In this document: in pieces, positions 19,801 to 28,926 of the stretch
Position numbering within the stretch: position 1 is the first letter of the stretch
How the letters are laid out: each line of letters begins with the position of its first letter
Assembly: GCA_011773785.1 (NCBI GenBank)
Contig: WVWY01000026.1
Location: 40,668 to 104,667 of the forward strand
Reading direction: 5' to 3'
DNA: 64,000 nucleotides
Origin: Candidatus Nitrosomaritimum khambatensis
GTDB lineage: Archaea; Thermoproteota; Nitrososphaeria; Nitrososphaerales; Nitrosopumilaceae
Made by a program: the position numbers and the translations under genes
The notes under the pieces: model-generated
Told to the model about the DNA's origin: nothing
What the model saw: only the letters and a program-made list of their open reading frames with translations
Database searches by the model: none

Positions 19801-20766
19801 ATGACAAAATCAGTCAAACCCATACTAGGAATCAGCAAATGTCTTGAATTTGATAACTGCCGATACGATGGAAAAATTATTGGTAATGATTTTGTTAGAA
19901 AACTAAAAAGTCATGTTGACTTTATTCCTGTTTGTCCAGAGATGGGTATAGGTTTAGGAAGTCCAAGACAACCTATTAGATTAGTTAGGATTAAAGGCAA
20001 AAAGAATTTGTACCAACCCTCAACTGATGAAAATTTGACTCAAAAAATGGAAGATTTTTCCAACAAATTTTTCGAAGACCTTGAGGAGATTGATGGCTTT
20101 ATTCTAAAACATTCATCACCAACTTGTGGTGTGCGTAATGTCCGACTGTATCACAAAATTGGAAAACAGGTTGGATTTGATCAAACCGTAGGCATGTTTA
20201 CAGAATTGCTTAGTAAGAGATTCCCATATTTAGTAATAGAAGATGAGGCAAGACTACGAAATTCTGTATTGAAAGATTCCTTTTTGACCAGGGTTTTTAC
20301 AATGGCGAGATTAAGAAATTCCCTATCTTCAAAAGATGAAACTATACAATTCTTCAAGGATAATGAAATGTTGTTTATGTGTTATGATAAAAATAGTTCC
20401 AAAAAACTAATGGATTTGCTATCTTCAAAACCCGAGGAATTAGAAGAAAAGGACAAGATAATTCAACTAGTCTATAATTTATTAAATAGAATTCCAAATT
20501 CTGATTCATTATTTGGCACCTATCAATACATTTTGTCTATGTTTTATGATAGATTAACCATTCCCGAAAAGGATTATTTCAATGCAACAATGTCAGGATT
20601 CTCTGCAGGTAATGTCATGCCTTCAGAAATTTCCACTTTATTGTATTCATGTGCCTTGAGATTTGATGTGAAATCGATATTGTCCCAGACAATCTTTGAA
20701 CCTTATCCAAAGGAATTGGTGCAAAATAATTCAGAACGAAGGGAATACTCCCTATTGAAAATATAA
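19801..20766 (+). CDS. DUF523 + divergent DUF1722 fusion protein
   Basis: ILGISKCLEFDNCRYDGK...FIPVCPEMGIGLGSPRQPIRL...FILKHSSPTCGV. Confidence 0.85.
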   Translation: MTKSVKPILGISKCLEFDNCRYDGKIIGNDFVRKLKSHVDFIPVCPEMGIGLGSPRQPIRLVRIKGKKNLYQPSTDENLTQKMEDFSNKFFEDLEEIDGFILKHSSPTCGVRNVRLYHKIGKQVGFDQTVGMFTELLSKRFPYLVIEDEARLRNSVLKDSFLTRVFTMARLRNSLSSKDETIQFFKDNEMLFMCYDKNSSKKLMDLLSSKPEELEEKDKIIQLVYNLLNRIPNSDSLFGTYQYILSMFYDRLTIPEKDYFNATMSGFSAGNVMPSEISTLLYSCALRFDVKSILSQTIFEPYPKELVQNNSERREYSLLKI

Positions 20767-20876
20767 AGTATTTTCCTAATTCCTATTACCACGATAGCAG
20801 TAAAAAATCGGTTTGTGATATTAAGTTAGAGGGTAATAAAAAGGAGATAAGAGGTAATTCAAAAAATTTTGGAAGG

Positions 20877-21455
20877 CTACCAAAATCCTTTGATTCTTTT
20901 TACCATCTTATAGTCGTCATGTAGGATAAATGATACCATCAATCCCATCACAGTTCCGAAAAGCACATGGAGCCAAAGTCCATACCACAGTACAGTGTCT
21001 GAACCTACTAACAAAGAATACAATGCCTCAAGTTCTTCAACTGAAAGTCTATCCTGGTCTGTGATACTAAATTCTGCGACGATAGCAGGTGTCATAATCA
21101 AGTGGTTGATTGGGAGGAAAAATACGGTAAACACAATTAGACCTGTCACTGCTCCCATTAGAATTCCCTTTGGAGGAGTAATGACTTGGAAAGTTCTCCA
21201 TTTTGAAGCAGCCGCAGAATAAGTTGCTCCAATCAATGCAGCTGCTGACATGTGAGCCATAAATCCAATCGCTATTGCTTCGGCACCTTCAAGTCCCATT
21301 GGTATACCAACAGTCTTGTAAAATGTTCCATTTGGAATTCCTAGTTGTTGGTCGATAGCAAAGAATGAAGAAAATAAGGCACACCCAGCTACCAGCCCTG
21401 CAACGGCTCCTACCTTTGCTTTTCCTAATGTATGGTGTTGTTGCTGTTGCATCAT
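20877..21455 (-). CDS. Integral membrane protein (unknown), Gln/His-rich N-terminus
   Basis: Several TM segments; leaderless ATG behind regulon promoter. Confidence 0.65.
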   Translation of the reverse strand: MMQQQQHHTLGKAKVGAVAGLVAGCALFSSFFAIDQQLGIPNGTFYKTVGIPMGLEGAEAIAIGFMAHMSAAALIGATYSAAASKWRTFQVITPPKGILMGAVTGLIVFTVFFLPINHLIMTPAIVAEFSITDQDRLSVEELEALYSLLVGSDTVLWYGLWLHVLFGTVMGLMVSFILHDDYKMVKRIKGFW

Positions 21456-21475
21456 GGACCATGATGGGTTGTGAT

Positions 21476-21513
21476 TATATTTAATGGGGGCTAACTTTTT
21501 CTTCTAGTGCTAA
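21476..21513 (-). promoter_or_regulatory. Regulon promoter of membrane protein gene
   Basis: TTAGCACTAG, 27 bp to TTAAATATA. Confidence 0.75.
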
Positions 21514-21565
21514 TAAAAACAAAATTTTGTTAATAATGATTTGTTTGATAAAAAATAAAAAATGA

Positions 21566-22945
21566 TTAAATTGGTTTTCCTTTGTATTGGTAATCAATCA
21601 CTTTGTGAAAGAGATTATGAGAAGCAATTATACCTATTACGGTAAGTGCTATTCCCACAAAATTTCTTATTATGATTACGGTACTAGGATCTCCAGCAAT
21701 CAGAGACATTTGGAATGCCACATAGAAATTATCAAACAGCCAAAAAGCCATTGTGACCCACGTTAAGATTCCTGCCATCAAATAACCTAATCTTGTTTTG
21801 TTATAGACAAATAGAATAGAGAATCCAATTGTAAGATACCAAATCCCAGAGGCTAAAAGCCATAGAGGTTCATAAACTTCGGGTCTATTGTCCAACCAAT
21901 AATAGGTGCTTCCGCATATACCATAAGCAAATAGACTTACCAACAAAATTTTTTGGTTGATTTTGAAACCAGTTTTTTCTTCTCTTTTGTTCATTTTTGG
22001 TGGATTGGTATTGATTTCTTTAGTGGCAATTTCTATTGCCTCTCTAACGGATTTTAGTTTAATTGGAATTATTTTTTTGATATCGTTATTTCTTACCACA
22101 GTATCATGAACAAGACTATCAATTAGAGGTCTTGCTAAGGAAGCTTTTACAGGTGTAATTAGGTCTACCCAATAAGAGGACAATCTGGTTGTCAGAAATG
22201 GAATTTGAATAACAAAAAGATTTTTGTTCAAATAGGCCGAATAGTCTCTCATTAATTCTTCATAGGTCATTTTGTCTGGGCCTCCAATATCATAGATCTT
22301 GCCAGAAGTTTCTGGATGCTCAAAACAACCAACTAAATATTCCACAACATCATCCACAGCTATGGGTTGTGCTAATGATTTTACCCATGAAGGACATACC
22401 ATTACTCTTAATCTTTCTACAAGGTATCTCAACATTGCATAAGAACCTCCTTGAGCTCCGATAATTATCGAAGCTCGTAATTCAGTCACAGGAATAGAGC
22501 CTGATGATAAAATCTCACCTACTTGTTTTCGGCTTTGCATGTGTGGAGATAATTCATCACCCTCGTTAATCAAACCTCCAAGATAGATTATTCTTTTAAC
22601 TCCAGCTTTTGTAGCTGCGGAAAGAAAGTTTTTGGCTTGAACTTTTTCTCGAGATGCAAAATCTTCCCATTCTTCCTTGCTTCCCTCCATCGAATGCAGT
22701 AAATAGTAAGCTACATCTGTTCCCTCTAATGCAGTAGTAAGATTATCTACATCAAAAACATCTGCTTTTACAAATTTAACATAAGGCTGGTCTGGTATCT
22801 CTCTTCGGGACATTCCTTTTACTTTAATGCCCATACTCGCAAATTTCTCAACAAGTCTTGATCCAATAAATCCCGTTGCGCCAGTTACAATAATAGAGTA
22901 GGGCCGATTTTCGGCGACCACATCACTATCTGCCTTTTGAGACAT
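21566..22945 (-). CDS. SDR/NAD(P)-dependent epimerase-like protein with C-terminal TM domain
   Basis: IIVTGATGFIGSRLVEKF; C-terminal 4 TM. Confidence 0.85.
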   Translation of the reverse strand: MSQKADSDVVAENRPYSIIVTGATGFIGSRLVEKFASMGIKVKGMSRREIPDQPYVKFVKADVFDVDNLTTALEGTDVAYYLLHSMEGSKEEWEDFASREKVQAKNFLSAATKAGVKRIIYLGGLINEGDELSPHMQSRKQVGEILSSGSIPVTELRASIIIGAQGGSYAMLRYLVERLRVMVCPSWVKSLAQPIAVDDVVEYLVGCFEHPETSGKIYDIGGPDKMTYEELMRDYSAYLNKNLFVIQIPFLTTRLSSYWVDLITPVKASLARPLIDSLVHDTVVRNNDIKKIIPIKLKSVREAIEIATKEINTNPPKMNKREEKTGFKINQKILLVSLFAYGICGSTYYWLDNRPEVYEPLWLLASGIWYLTIGFSILFVYNKTRLGYLMAGILTWVTMAFWLFDNFYVAFQMSLIAGDPSTVIIIRNFVGIALTVIGIIASHNLFHKVIDYQYKGKPI

Positions 22946-22948
22946 TTA

Positions 22949-23158
22949 TTAGATTACACCTACTCTGGGAAGTTTCTCTAATTTCCTCTTGCGGTTTACC
23001 CTAAGACCTACCCCAACTGTTACCAATCCAACGAGGGTCCAGAAAGCACCACCCATTCCGTATGCAGAATGTAGAGTATAATCTAATTCTCCAGCAATGG
23101 CAAAAGATACTCCTAAGGCAGTAATTATTCCACCAGATATAACAATAGTTTTATCCAA
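22949..23158 (-). CDS. Two-TM small membrane protein; start revised to TTG at 23158
   Basis: GGAGGTGA SD directly upstream of TTGGATAAAACT. Confidence 0.6.
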   Translation of the reverse strand: MDKTIVISGGIITALGVSFAIAGELDYTLHSAYGMGGAFWTLVGLVTVGVGLRVNRKRKLEKLPRVGVI

Positions 23159-23246
23159 GGATTTCACCTCCCTTACTTCCAAATATAGTTCGGCATGCCA
23201 GAACAACTCCGGGATATTTGCATCTCAGATAAAATGAATTCTTCAT
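23151..23246 (-). CDS. 31-aa leaderless upstream ORF (MKNSFYLRCKYPGVVLACRTIFGSKGGEILG)
   Basis: ATG at predicted +1 of regulon promoter; stop overlaps the downstream TTG start. Confidence 0.4.
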   Translation of the reverse strand: MKNSFYLRCKYPGVVLACRTIFGSKGGEILG

Positions 23247-23267
23247 GGTGTGTTTTTTGTCGTTATT

Positions 23268-23305
23268 TTATTTAAAATGGTGCCAATATTTTTTACTAGT
23301 GGTAA
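23268..23305 (-). promoter_or_regulatory. Regulon promoter of leader ORF/SDR operon
   Basis: TTACCACTAG, 27 bp to TTTAAATAA. Confidence 0.7.
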
Positions 23306-23353
23306 ATAGAACAGTCATGAAATGATTTAATCAATGACAAAAAGGTAATATTT

Positions 23354-23390
23354 TTGGCACTAGATGGATAATTTGGCATTAAATATATAC
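23354..23390 (+). promoter_or_regulatory. Regulon promoter of CarH-like gene
   Basis: TTGGCACTAG-N11-GGCATTAAATATATA. Confidence 0.7.
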
Positions 23391-23414
23391 CATAGCAGGA
23401 TTAAAAATTTTAAA

Positions 23415-24257
23415 ATGGTATACATCAGGGCTAAAAAAATTAAAGGCGACCAATATCTCTACCTTGTTAAAAGTGTCTGGGACAAGCAAAAAAACACCTC
23501 AAGGCAAGAGATTGTCAAGTATCTTGGGAAGGCAGCTGATGTTCTGAAAGACGATATACCTCCTGATTACAGAAATGATCCAAAGATCATTTCATTTTTG
23601 GCATCCCACAATCCTGAGAATATGGCCAAAAAAGAGGAGGCCAGGAAAAAGACAAAAGAGCAGCTTTACAAAAAATTTACTCAAGGAGATATCAAGTCAT
23701 CTTTGAAAACTTATGAAGATTATGTAAAATTATTCAATTCTGCAGATTTTTTTGATAAAATTTTACGTCCAGTCATGTACTTGATTGGAGAGAATTGGGC
23801 CAATAACAAAATCAGTATAGCCACTGAACATGTAGCCTCTAATGTTGCCCAGGGACTTGTTAAAATTATAATGGATAGAAATCAGGGAGAATCAAATAAG
23901 AAAAAGATACTTGTTTGCGTTCCACAAGGAGAAGAACATAGGTTAGGATGCGATGTTCTAGAAACTTATCTCAGTTCAAAAGGATTCAAAGTTTACAATT
24001 TAGCAAATTCGGCTCCAAATGAATCTATTATCAGTTTTATTGAAACTGCAAAGCCAGACGTTGTTTTTGTCTCAATAACATTAGAGGACAACATAAAGCC
24101 TGGTCAAAGGCTGGTACGGAAAATCACAGAGGCATACCAAATTCCAATTTTTGTGGGAGGTTTTGCCTTACAATCTGAAAAAACCCCAAAATTTGAGGCT
24201 ACTGTTCTAAAAGACACATCCTTAGAACATTTACCCAGATTAATCAGAGCAGCATAG
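23415..24257 (+). CDS. CarH/LitR-like B12-binding regulator with non-MerR N-terminal domain
   Basis: GENWANNKISIATEHVAS (W-x9-EH), GEEHRLGCDVLETYLSSKGF (ExHxxG, B12-binding Rossmann); start revised to MVYIRAKK. Confidence 0.8.
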   Translation: MVYIRAKKIKGDQYLYLVKSVWDKQKNTSRQEIVKYLGKAADVLKDDIPPDYRNDPKIISFLASHNPENMAKKEEARKKTKEQLYKKFTQGDIKSSLKTYEDYVKLFNSADFFDKILRPVMYLIGENWANNKISIATEHVASNVAQGLVKIIMDRNQGESNKKKILVCVPQGEEHRLGCDVLETYLSSKGFKVYNLANSAPNESIISFIETAKPDVVFVSITLEDNIKPGQRLVRKITEAYQIPIFVGGFALQSEKTPKFEATVLKDTSLEHLPRLIRAA

Positions 24258-24258
24258 T

Positions 24259-25611
24259 CTAGTTAATAATTGGTTTTTGTTGTCTCAGGTATTCGAGTAT
24301 TTTTGGAAGACACAGAATTGAACTATGCGCAGCCGAATCGGTTCCGATTCCATAACTTACAGTAGAGTCCCCAACGAAGAAAAGACCATCTATTCCGTTT
24401 ACCTTGTGTGGCATTTTTGATTTCCATACTTTTCCTGGTTTCTTGACAACTGATTCCACCAGACTCCATCCCATTGGCCTTTCCCAAAGTAAGGAACTTT
24501 TGAAATCCGGATAGATTGCGTTTATTTCTTCTTTCATTTTTTCTACAGTTTCACGTATTTTTTGGGGGCTTTTCACATATTGTGGAGGTACAGGTGTTCC
24601 TGTAATTATCAAATGCTCCCCTTTAGGTGAAACTTTTGGAGTCATATTAGAAATGAAAAAAATTCCCTTTGCAGTATATTTTTCTCCAACAGGAAAAACA
24701 ACATGACGAGTATCTAATTTTTTAGATAAAGCAAAATGTACTTCAATAACGGCAGTGGTATCATTTAGATTATCAATTTTTTTTAAAAATTTTTGATCAA
24801 AAACTTCCTTATCAAATAACTGCTTAAGAGCTTGGTATGCAGGATATGAAATAACAATACAATTAGTCTCTATGAAATTACCTTTATTATCAATAAATCC
24901 AGTAACCTGGTTGTTTTCAATTAGGATTTTTTTTATGCTGCTATTAAGCAAAATTGAATTTCCTTTTGATTGAATGTAATTTGAAAGGATTTGAGAAATT
25001 TTATCATAACCTCCATCAGAAGGATATGCAAATTCGCTAGTACCGCCTTTGAATGGATTAGCCCTAATTATTGTTCTTGCAAATTCACCCAAGGAAATGT
25101 TTTTGGCGCTATCAGCAAATGCCAACATGCAAACTGCTTCAAAAAAGGCATTAGTTTTCTCATCTAAATTTTTGGTAATATCAACAAGAGAGGTGTCATC
25201 CCAAGATTCCGTTTTTTCAATCGATGAAAATGCAAGAGGTAAAAGAATTCTTAACAAAGCAAGCCTGCTTTTTAATGGAACCATAGACAATTTCAGAAGA
25301 TCTAGTATGCCCTTTGGATAGATATGAAAAGAATCGTCAGAATAAAATGCAATATCATCAACTCTACCTAGTTTTAATTGAGATTCGATTCCAATTTTCT
25401 TGAGAATTTGATAAATCGCTGATTGAGTGTAAAATGGCATAATATGAAACCCGTTATCTAAAATGTGATTTTTGTAGGTGATTGATGCAGTCCTTCCACC
25501 AACTTTACCATATTTTTCATATGTTGTGGTCCTAATACCCTCTTTTGCCAAGAGAGCAGCCATAGTTAAACCTCCTACACCTGCACCAATTATTGTGACA
25601 TTTTGTGTCAT
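24259..25611 (-). CDS. CrtI-like FAD-dependent phytoene desaturase/amine oxidase
   Basis: TIIGAGVGGLTMAALLAKEGIRTTTYEK; C-term GLFFVGDSTVSYGIGTDSA. Confidence 0.85.
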   Translation of the reverse strand: MTQNVTIIGAGVGGLTMAALLAKEGIRTTTYEKYGKVGGRTASITYKNHILDNGFHIMPFYTQSAIYQILKKIGIESQLKLGRVDDIAFYSDDSFHIYPKGILDLLKLSMVPLKSRLALLRILLPLAFSSIEKTESWDDTSLVDITKNLDEKTNAFFEAVCMLAFADSAKNISLGEFARTIIRANPFKGGTSEFAYPSDGGYDKISQILSNYIQSKGNSILLNSSIKKILIENNQVTGFIDNKGNFIETNCIVISYPAYQALKQLFDKEVFDQKFLKKIDNLNDTTAVIEVHFALSKKLDTRHVVFPVGEKYTAKGIFFISNMTPKVSPKGEHLIITGTPVPPQYVKSPQKIRETVEKMKEEINAIYPDFKSSLLWERPMGWSLVESVVKKPGKVWKSKMPHKVNGIDGLFFVGDSTVSYGIGTDSAAHSSILCLPKILEYLRQQKPIIN

Positions 25612-25631
25612 TGCTTGTTGATCTTTATTTT

Positions 25632-25670
25632 GATATTTATCTTGCTGGCATCATAATAATCTAGTGCTAA
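25632..25670 (-). promoter_or_regulatory. Regulon promoter of CrtI-like gene
   Basis: TTAGCACTAG, ~27 bp to GATAAATATC; leaderless. Confidence 0.75.
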
Positions 25671-25674
25671 TTTT

Positions 25675-26121
25675 TTATTTTTCTAAAATTTTCTCATGAA
25701 GCTCACACTGATAAATGAATTCATCCATTATTTTGTTGACTTGGTTTTTGACAAATTTTTGTAGTGGATAAAAAATCACGAAAATATTATTGAAAGAAAG
25801 ATTGACTTCTATTGTTATTGCAGTTCCTTTACTTGCTTTTTCATAATATTCAACAAAGGATGAACCTTTTAGGGGCCCAGATAAAATCCAAATTTTATGA
25901 ATGTTGGGCTTTTGTATATTATGTTTAGTTTGTATTTTTCTTCTTATTCTTAAGAAAGATAATTCCTCCTCTACTAAAAGTTCAGAGTTATTTGCCTGGG
26001 TAATTTTCAACGATTTGAAATATTTGGGAAACAATTTTGAAAAGTTTTCTAAATTGGTACTCAACTCGAATATTCTATCTCTATCTAGAGATGTCGTTCT
26101 ATGAAGTACAAATTTCAACAA
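25675..26121 (-). CDS. SRPBCC/coenzyme Q-binding-like protein
   Basis: HRTTSLDRDRIFELSTNLENFSKLFPKYFKSLKI. Confidence 0.7.
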   Translation of the reverse strand: MLKFVLHRTTSLDRDRIFELSTNLENFSKLFPKYFKSLKITQANNSELLVEEELSFLRIRRKIQTKHNIQKPNIHKIWILSGPLKGSSFVEYYEKASKGTAITIEVNLSFNNIFVIFYPLQKFVKNQVNKIMDEFIYQCELHEKILEK

Positions 26122-26480
26122 TGTATTGACATTCCTAAAAGATAGTCTTTAAGATTAGTTTTGCCAACAGGAATGTCGGGGTATAACTCTTTAATCGATT
26201 TGCATATCAATACCATTGCATTTTTTACTGAATCAGTTTTTTCCGGATCAGTCAATGGGAATAATCTTATTGTTGTTTTTGAATCACCAGACAATACTTC
26301 GATAAAGAATTCTTGATTAGTCTCATCAATGACAAGAGTAGAATAAAGGGCATTGTTTTTGGCTGAATTTAGATACATTTCTTTTACACGAATTATTGAG
26401 TCTGACTTCAAAAATATTGGTTGGAAGGCATCTTGAATCTTCAGGAGGTCAACCTTTCCGTTTAATACTATATGTGGCAT
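26115..26480 (-). CDS. Conserved hypothetical protein
   Basis: Overlapping-start operon member. Confidence 0.55.
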   Translation of the reverse strand: MPHIVLNGKVDLLKIQDAFQPIFLKSDSIIRVKEMYLNSAKNNALYSTLVIDETNQEFFIEVLSGDSKTTIRLFPLTDPEKTDSVKNAMVLICKSIKELYPDIPVGKTNLKDYLLGMSIHC

Positions 26481-26511
26481 GTTTTTTCGATGTTTTTTGA
26501 TACTCTGGTGC

Positions 26512-26691
26512 TCAAACCGTGAATAAACGTTCTTTGAATTCCTCTACGAACATGTAAAATTTACACCTCGCGCATGCCAGGAAATCTTTAGAGTTGCGTC
26601 CATTTGAAGCGGTAACCAATACTAATGCAGGTGACCTACACTTTGGGCAATCTGCCACCAAATCCCTTCGATTTGAATATTGAAGATTCAT
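26512..26691 (-). CDS. 59-aa zinc-ribbon protein (MNLQYSNRRDLVADCPKCRSPALVLVTASNGRNSKDFLACARCKFYMFVEEFKERLFTV)
   Basis: Own translation; CPKC/CARC; leaderless behind regulon promoter; absent from ORF track. Confidence 0.7.
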   Translation of the reverse strand: MNLQYSNRRDLVADCPKCRSPALVLVTASNGRNSKDFLACARCKFYMFVEEFKERLFTV

Positions 26692-26710
26692 ACTGTACTT
26701 GAGTGAATAT

Positions 26711-26748
26711 GATATTTAACTAATGCCAACCAAAATTGATAGTGCCAA
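26711..26748 (-). promoter_or_regulatory. Regulon promoter of zinc-ribbon/SRPBCC operon
   Basis: TTGGCACTAT-N11-GGCATTAG-TTAAATATC. Confidence 0.75.
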
Positions 26749-26841
26749 TTTTTTACCTTTATTCCAATACGATAAAAAATCCAATTTATCATGTATAATC
26801 TCATTGAAATCCTATTTAGATAATTAGTAAAAAATAATGTT

Positions 26842-27123
26842 ATGAGAAAAATTTTTGTTATTATTGTTGTAGCAATTCCAATTCTACTAGCATTAGTATT
26901 TGTTACAAATTCTGTTGCATCTAATACATTTCCCTTGATAATTACTTCGACCACCCAACAAGAAAAAATCCAACAAAACATACAACAAACCTATAACTCA
27001 AGTCTTCAATATTGCCAAGAAAAATACCAGGAAGGAAATTTTAAGGATCAAATGAATTATGAAGAATGCCTTGAAATTGTAGAGAGTTGGTACGTAGATA
27101 GTATTAAAAATTCTCAACCCTGA
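26842..27123 (+). CDS. Small secreted/membrane-anchored protein
   Basis: Signal-like N-terminus. Confidence 0.5.
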   Translation: MRKIFVIIVVAIPILLALVFVTNSVASNTFPLIITSTTQQEKIQQNIQQTYNSSLQYCQEKYQEGNFKDQMNYEECLEIVESWYVDSIKNSQP

Positions 27124-27170
27124 AACTAATTTCAAAATATAAGCAATTGAATAATAAATTTGATAGGTCG

Positions 27171-27716
27171 CTATTGAATGCGGAATTTCTGTCCTAAAGT
27201 TTTTCCCATTAATTGCAAAGCATATCTACACACATTTGGGGTTAGGGTGAAAAATCCTCTGAAATTTCCATCCTCATATTCCTCAGCAATTAAGCCAAAT
27301 GGCCCATAAGGTCCTCGAGTAATCACACTCCAAACATTTACCAGGTTTGTGTTCTTGCAGTTAATTACTTCAATTTTATCAGGAGTTTTGATTTGTGTTT
27401 TGCCATAATTTGCAATGACCCAAACTTTAGGTATATTTTCAATCATTTTTTGATATCTTTTTTCTACAAATTTGTAACGAGCTATTTCCTCGAAGGTAGC
27501 AAGAAGTGGCTCACCATTATCTTGTGCGTATTTTTCTATTAATTTGCTCAAATTGTAAAGAGGTTTCCTTTCAGAATGAAAATTATGATACCCTTTTTCA
27601 ATAAATTTATCTAACTTCCATAGTGGTAAGATAGAATTATCAAGATCATGCCATTCGGCAAGTTGAGGAAATTGTTCCCATACAGAGGCCACAAAACCAG
27701 AATATGGAGTTACCAT
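27171..27716 (-). CDS. DICT-like sensory domain protein, paralog of 41950..42537
   Basis: RKPLYNLSKLIEKYAQDNGEPLLATFEE...FVEKRYQKMIENIPKVWVIANYG. Confidence 0.6.
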   Translation of the reverse strand: MVTPYSGFVASVWEQFPQLAEWHDLDNSILPLWKLDKFIEKGYHNFHSERKPLYNLSKLIEKYAQDNGEPLLATFEEIARYKFVEKRYQKMIENIPKVWVIANYGKTQIKTPDKIEVINCKNTNLVNVWSVITRGPYGPFGLIAEEYEDGNFRGFFTLTPNVCRYALQLMGKTLGQKFRIQ

Positions 27717-27808
27717 AAAATCCTATTTTTACTATAAGATTTAAGTGAATCTTTTAGAATGTTCTTCATGTTACCGCACTGTTTTTATTCATTAAAAAAA
27801 TACATTAG

Positions 27809-28216
27809 ATGATGTCAAGATATGAAAAAGTTCTCAACATGGTAATGGATTTTAACAATTCCGTCAGACTAGCTGTAATAAGTAATACTGATGGAGAAAT
27901 TTTATGGAATGCAAAAAGGAAAGATGTTACTCTAAAAATACCACTAGCTGAAACAAAAAAAGCTTTGAAACGTGAAGCCTCAGATTGGGTCGAGAGATGC
28001 AAATTAGAAGACCGGAGCAATATTGGAAGAGCAATGTATAACATAACATCATTTGAAAAGATTAAGAGAGTCTCAGTTCCAATTGATGCCTTTCATCTAT
28101 TATTCATCAGCGTAGATAACGAACCAATCAAAAAAAGCAAAACCAAGAACTATGGTAGAATAGTAGAGATGGGTAAAATTATGTCTATTGTAGACTTCGT
28201 AAATAATTTTGAATGA
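27809..28216 (+). CDS. Conserved hypothetical (roadblock/PAS-like small domain)
   Basis: 135-aa ORF divergent from the DICT-like gene. Confidence 0.5.
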   Translation: MMSRYEKVLNMVMDFNNSVRLAVISNTDGEILWNAKRKDVTLKIPLAETKKALKREASDWVERCKLEDRSNIGRAMYNITSFEKIKRVSVPIDAFHLLFISVDNEPIKKSKTKNYGRIVEMGKIMSIVDFVNNFE

Positions 28217-28254
28217 TCATATTTTGAAAAATTTTCTAGATTTCGAATTTATGA

Positions 28255-28626
28255 TTAGATTAAATCACTTAACTTCTTGAGCTTTTTCAAATCAGTTATC
28301 TCGATGTCACTACTAAGGGTGACTATCTTTGCTAGTTTGGGTTTGGCCTCTTTGCCTAATTTCATTACTGGTGCCCCCTTTAATTGAATTTCAAAGGTGA
28401 TATTTTTTTTGCTAAGATCTTTTGCCAAGCTTTTGGCCTCAGTTAGTTGCTTAATCAAACCTGGTTTTTTATCCAATTTAATTGGAATATCAATAATGTC
28501 AAGTATTCTTCTATTGCCAATGGATTTAAAATTCATCGAGGGTTTTTTTCCTGTAGATATACTCAAACTTCCGTTTTCTAAGTAAGTCAAAAAATTGGCG
28601 GAGAGATTTTGATGTTTCATTCTCAT
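28255..28626 (-). CDS. Conserved hypothetical protein
   Basis: Operon with 28632..28817. Confidence 0.5.
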   Translation of the reverse strand: MRMKHQNLSANFLTYLENGSLSISTGKKPSMNFKSIGNRRILDIIDIPIKLDKKPGLIKQLTEAKSLAKDLSKKNITFEIQLKGAPVMKLGKEAKPKLAKIVTLSSDIEITDLKKLKKLSDLI

Positions 28627-28631
28627 CCAAC

Positions 28632-28817
28632 CTACTTTGCGGTTATAGTCAGCTTCCCTGTTAGAGAAACTGTTCCAGTGGGAACAACTTTGCCTGCTCT
28701 TTCCACCTTGCCTTTCATTTCAAGATTCTCAAAAGCATATGTGATGGATGCGTGCTTTGCTGTAAGCTTGTCAAATATTTCAGCAAGCAAATTAGCCCAT
28801 TCTTGTTCTTCTGCCAT
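28632..28817 (-). CDS. 61-aa conserved hypothetical protein
   Basis: Leaderless ATG behind regulon promoter. Confidence 0.6.
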   Translation of the reverse strand: MAEEQEWANLLAEIFDKLTAKHASITYAFENLEMKGKVERAGKVVPTGTVSLTGKLTITAK

Positions 28818-28836
28818 AGGGGCTTTTGGTGTTTAT

Positions 28837-28875
28837 GATATTTAACCTAGTGGTAAGCAAATTCCTAGTGCCCAA
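28837..28875 (-). promoter_or_regulatory. Regulon promoter of 28817 operon
   Basis: GGCACTAG-N10-ACCACTAG-G-TTAAATATC. Confidence 0.75.
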
Positions 28876-28926
28876 TTTCAGAGAAAAATAAAAAAGATTT
28901 ACATTATTTAAAACAGATTTTAGATT

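Noticed and set aside
23364-23414. N-terminal extension MDNLALNIYHSRIKNFK of the B12-domain ORF
   Set aside because: Overlaps the promoter box and TATA; the paralog starts at the equivalent of MVYIRAKK.
23415-23560. Transposase fragment / IS remnant (transposase-like N-terminal motif)
   Set aside because: The same module heads both B12-domain proteins in full-length ORFs; no inverted repeats or catalytic domain, so read as a co-opted domain.
27716-27809. TTGGCACTAG-type box between DICT-like and 27809 genes (ttaccgcactg)
   Set aside because: Core does not match GGCACTAG and spacing to a TATA box is not supported.
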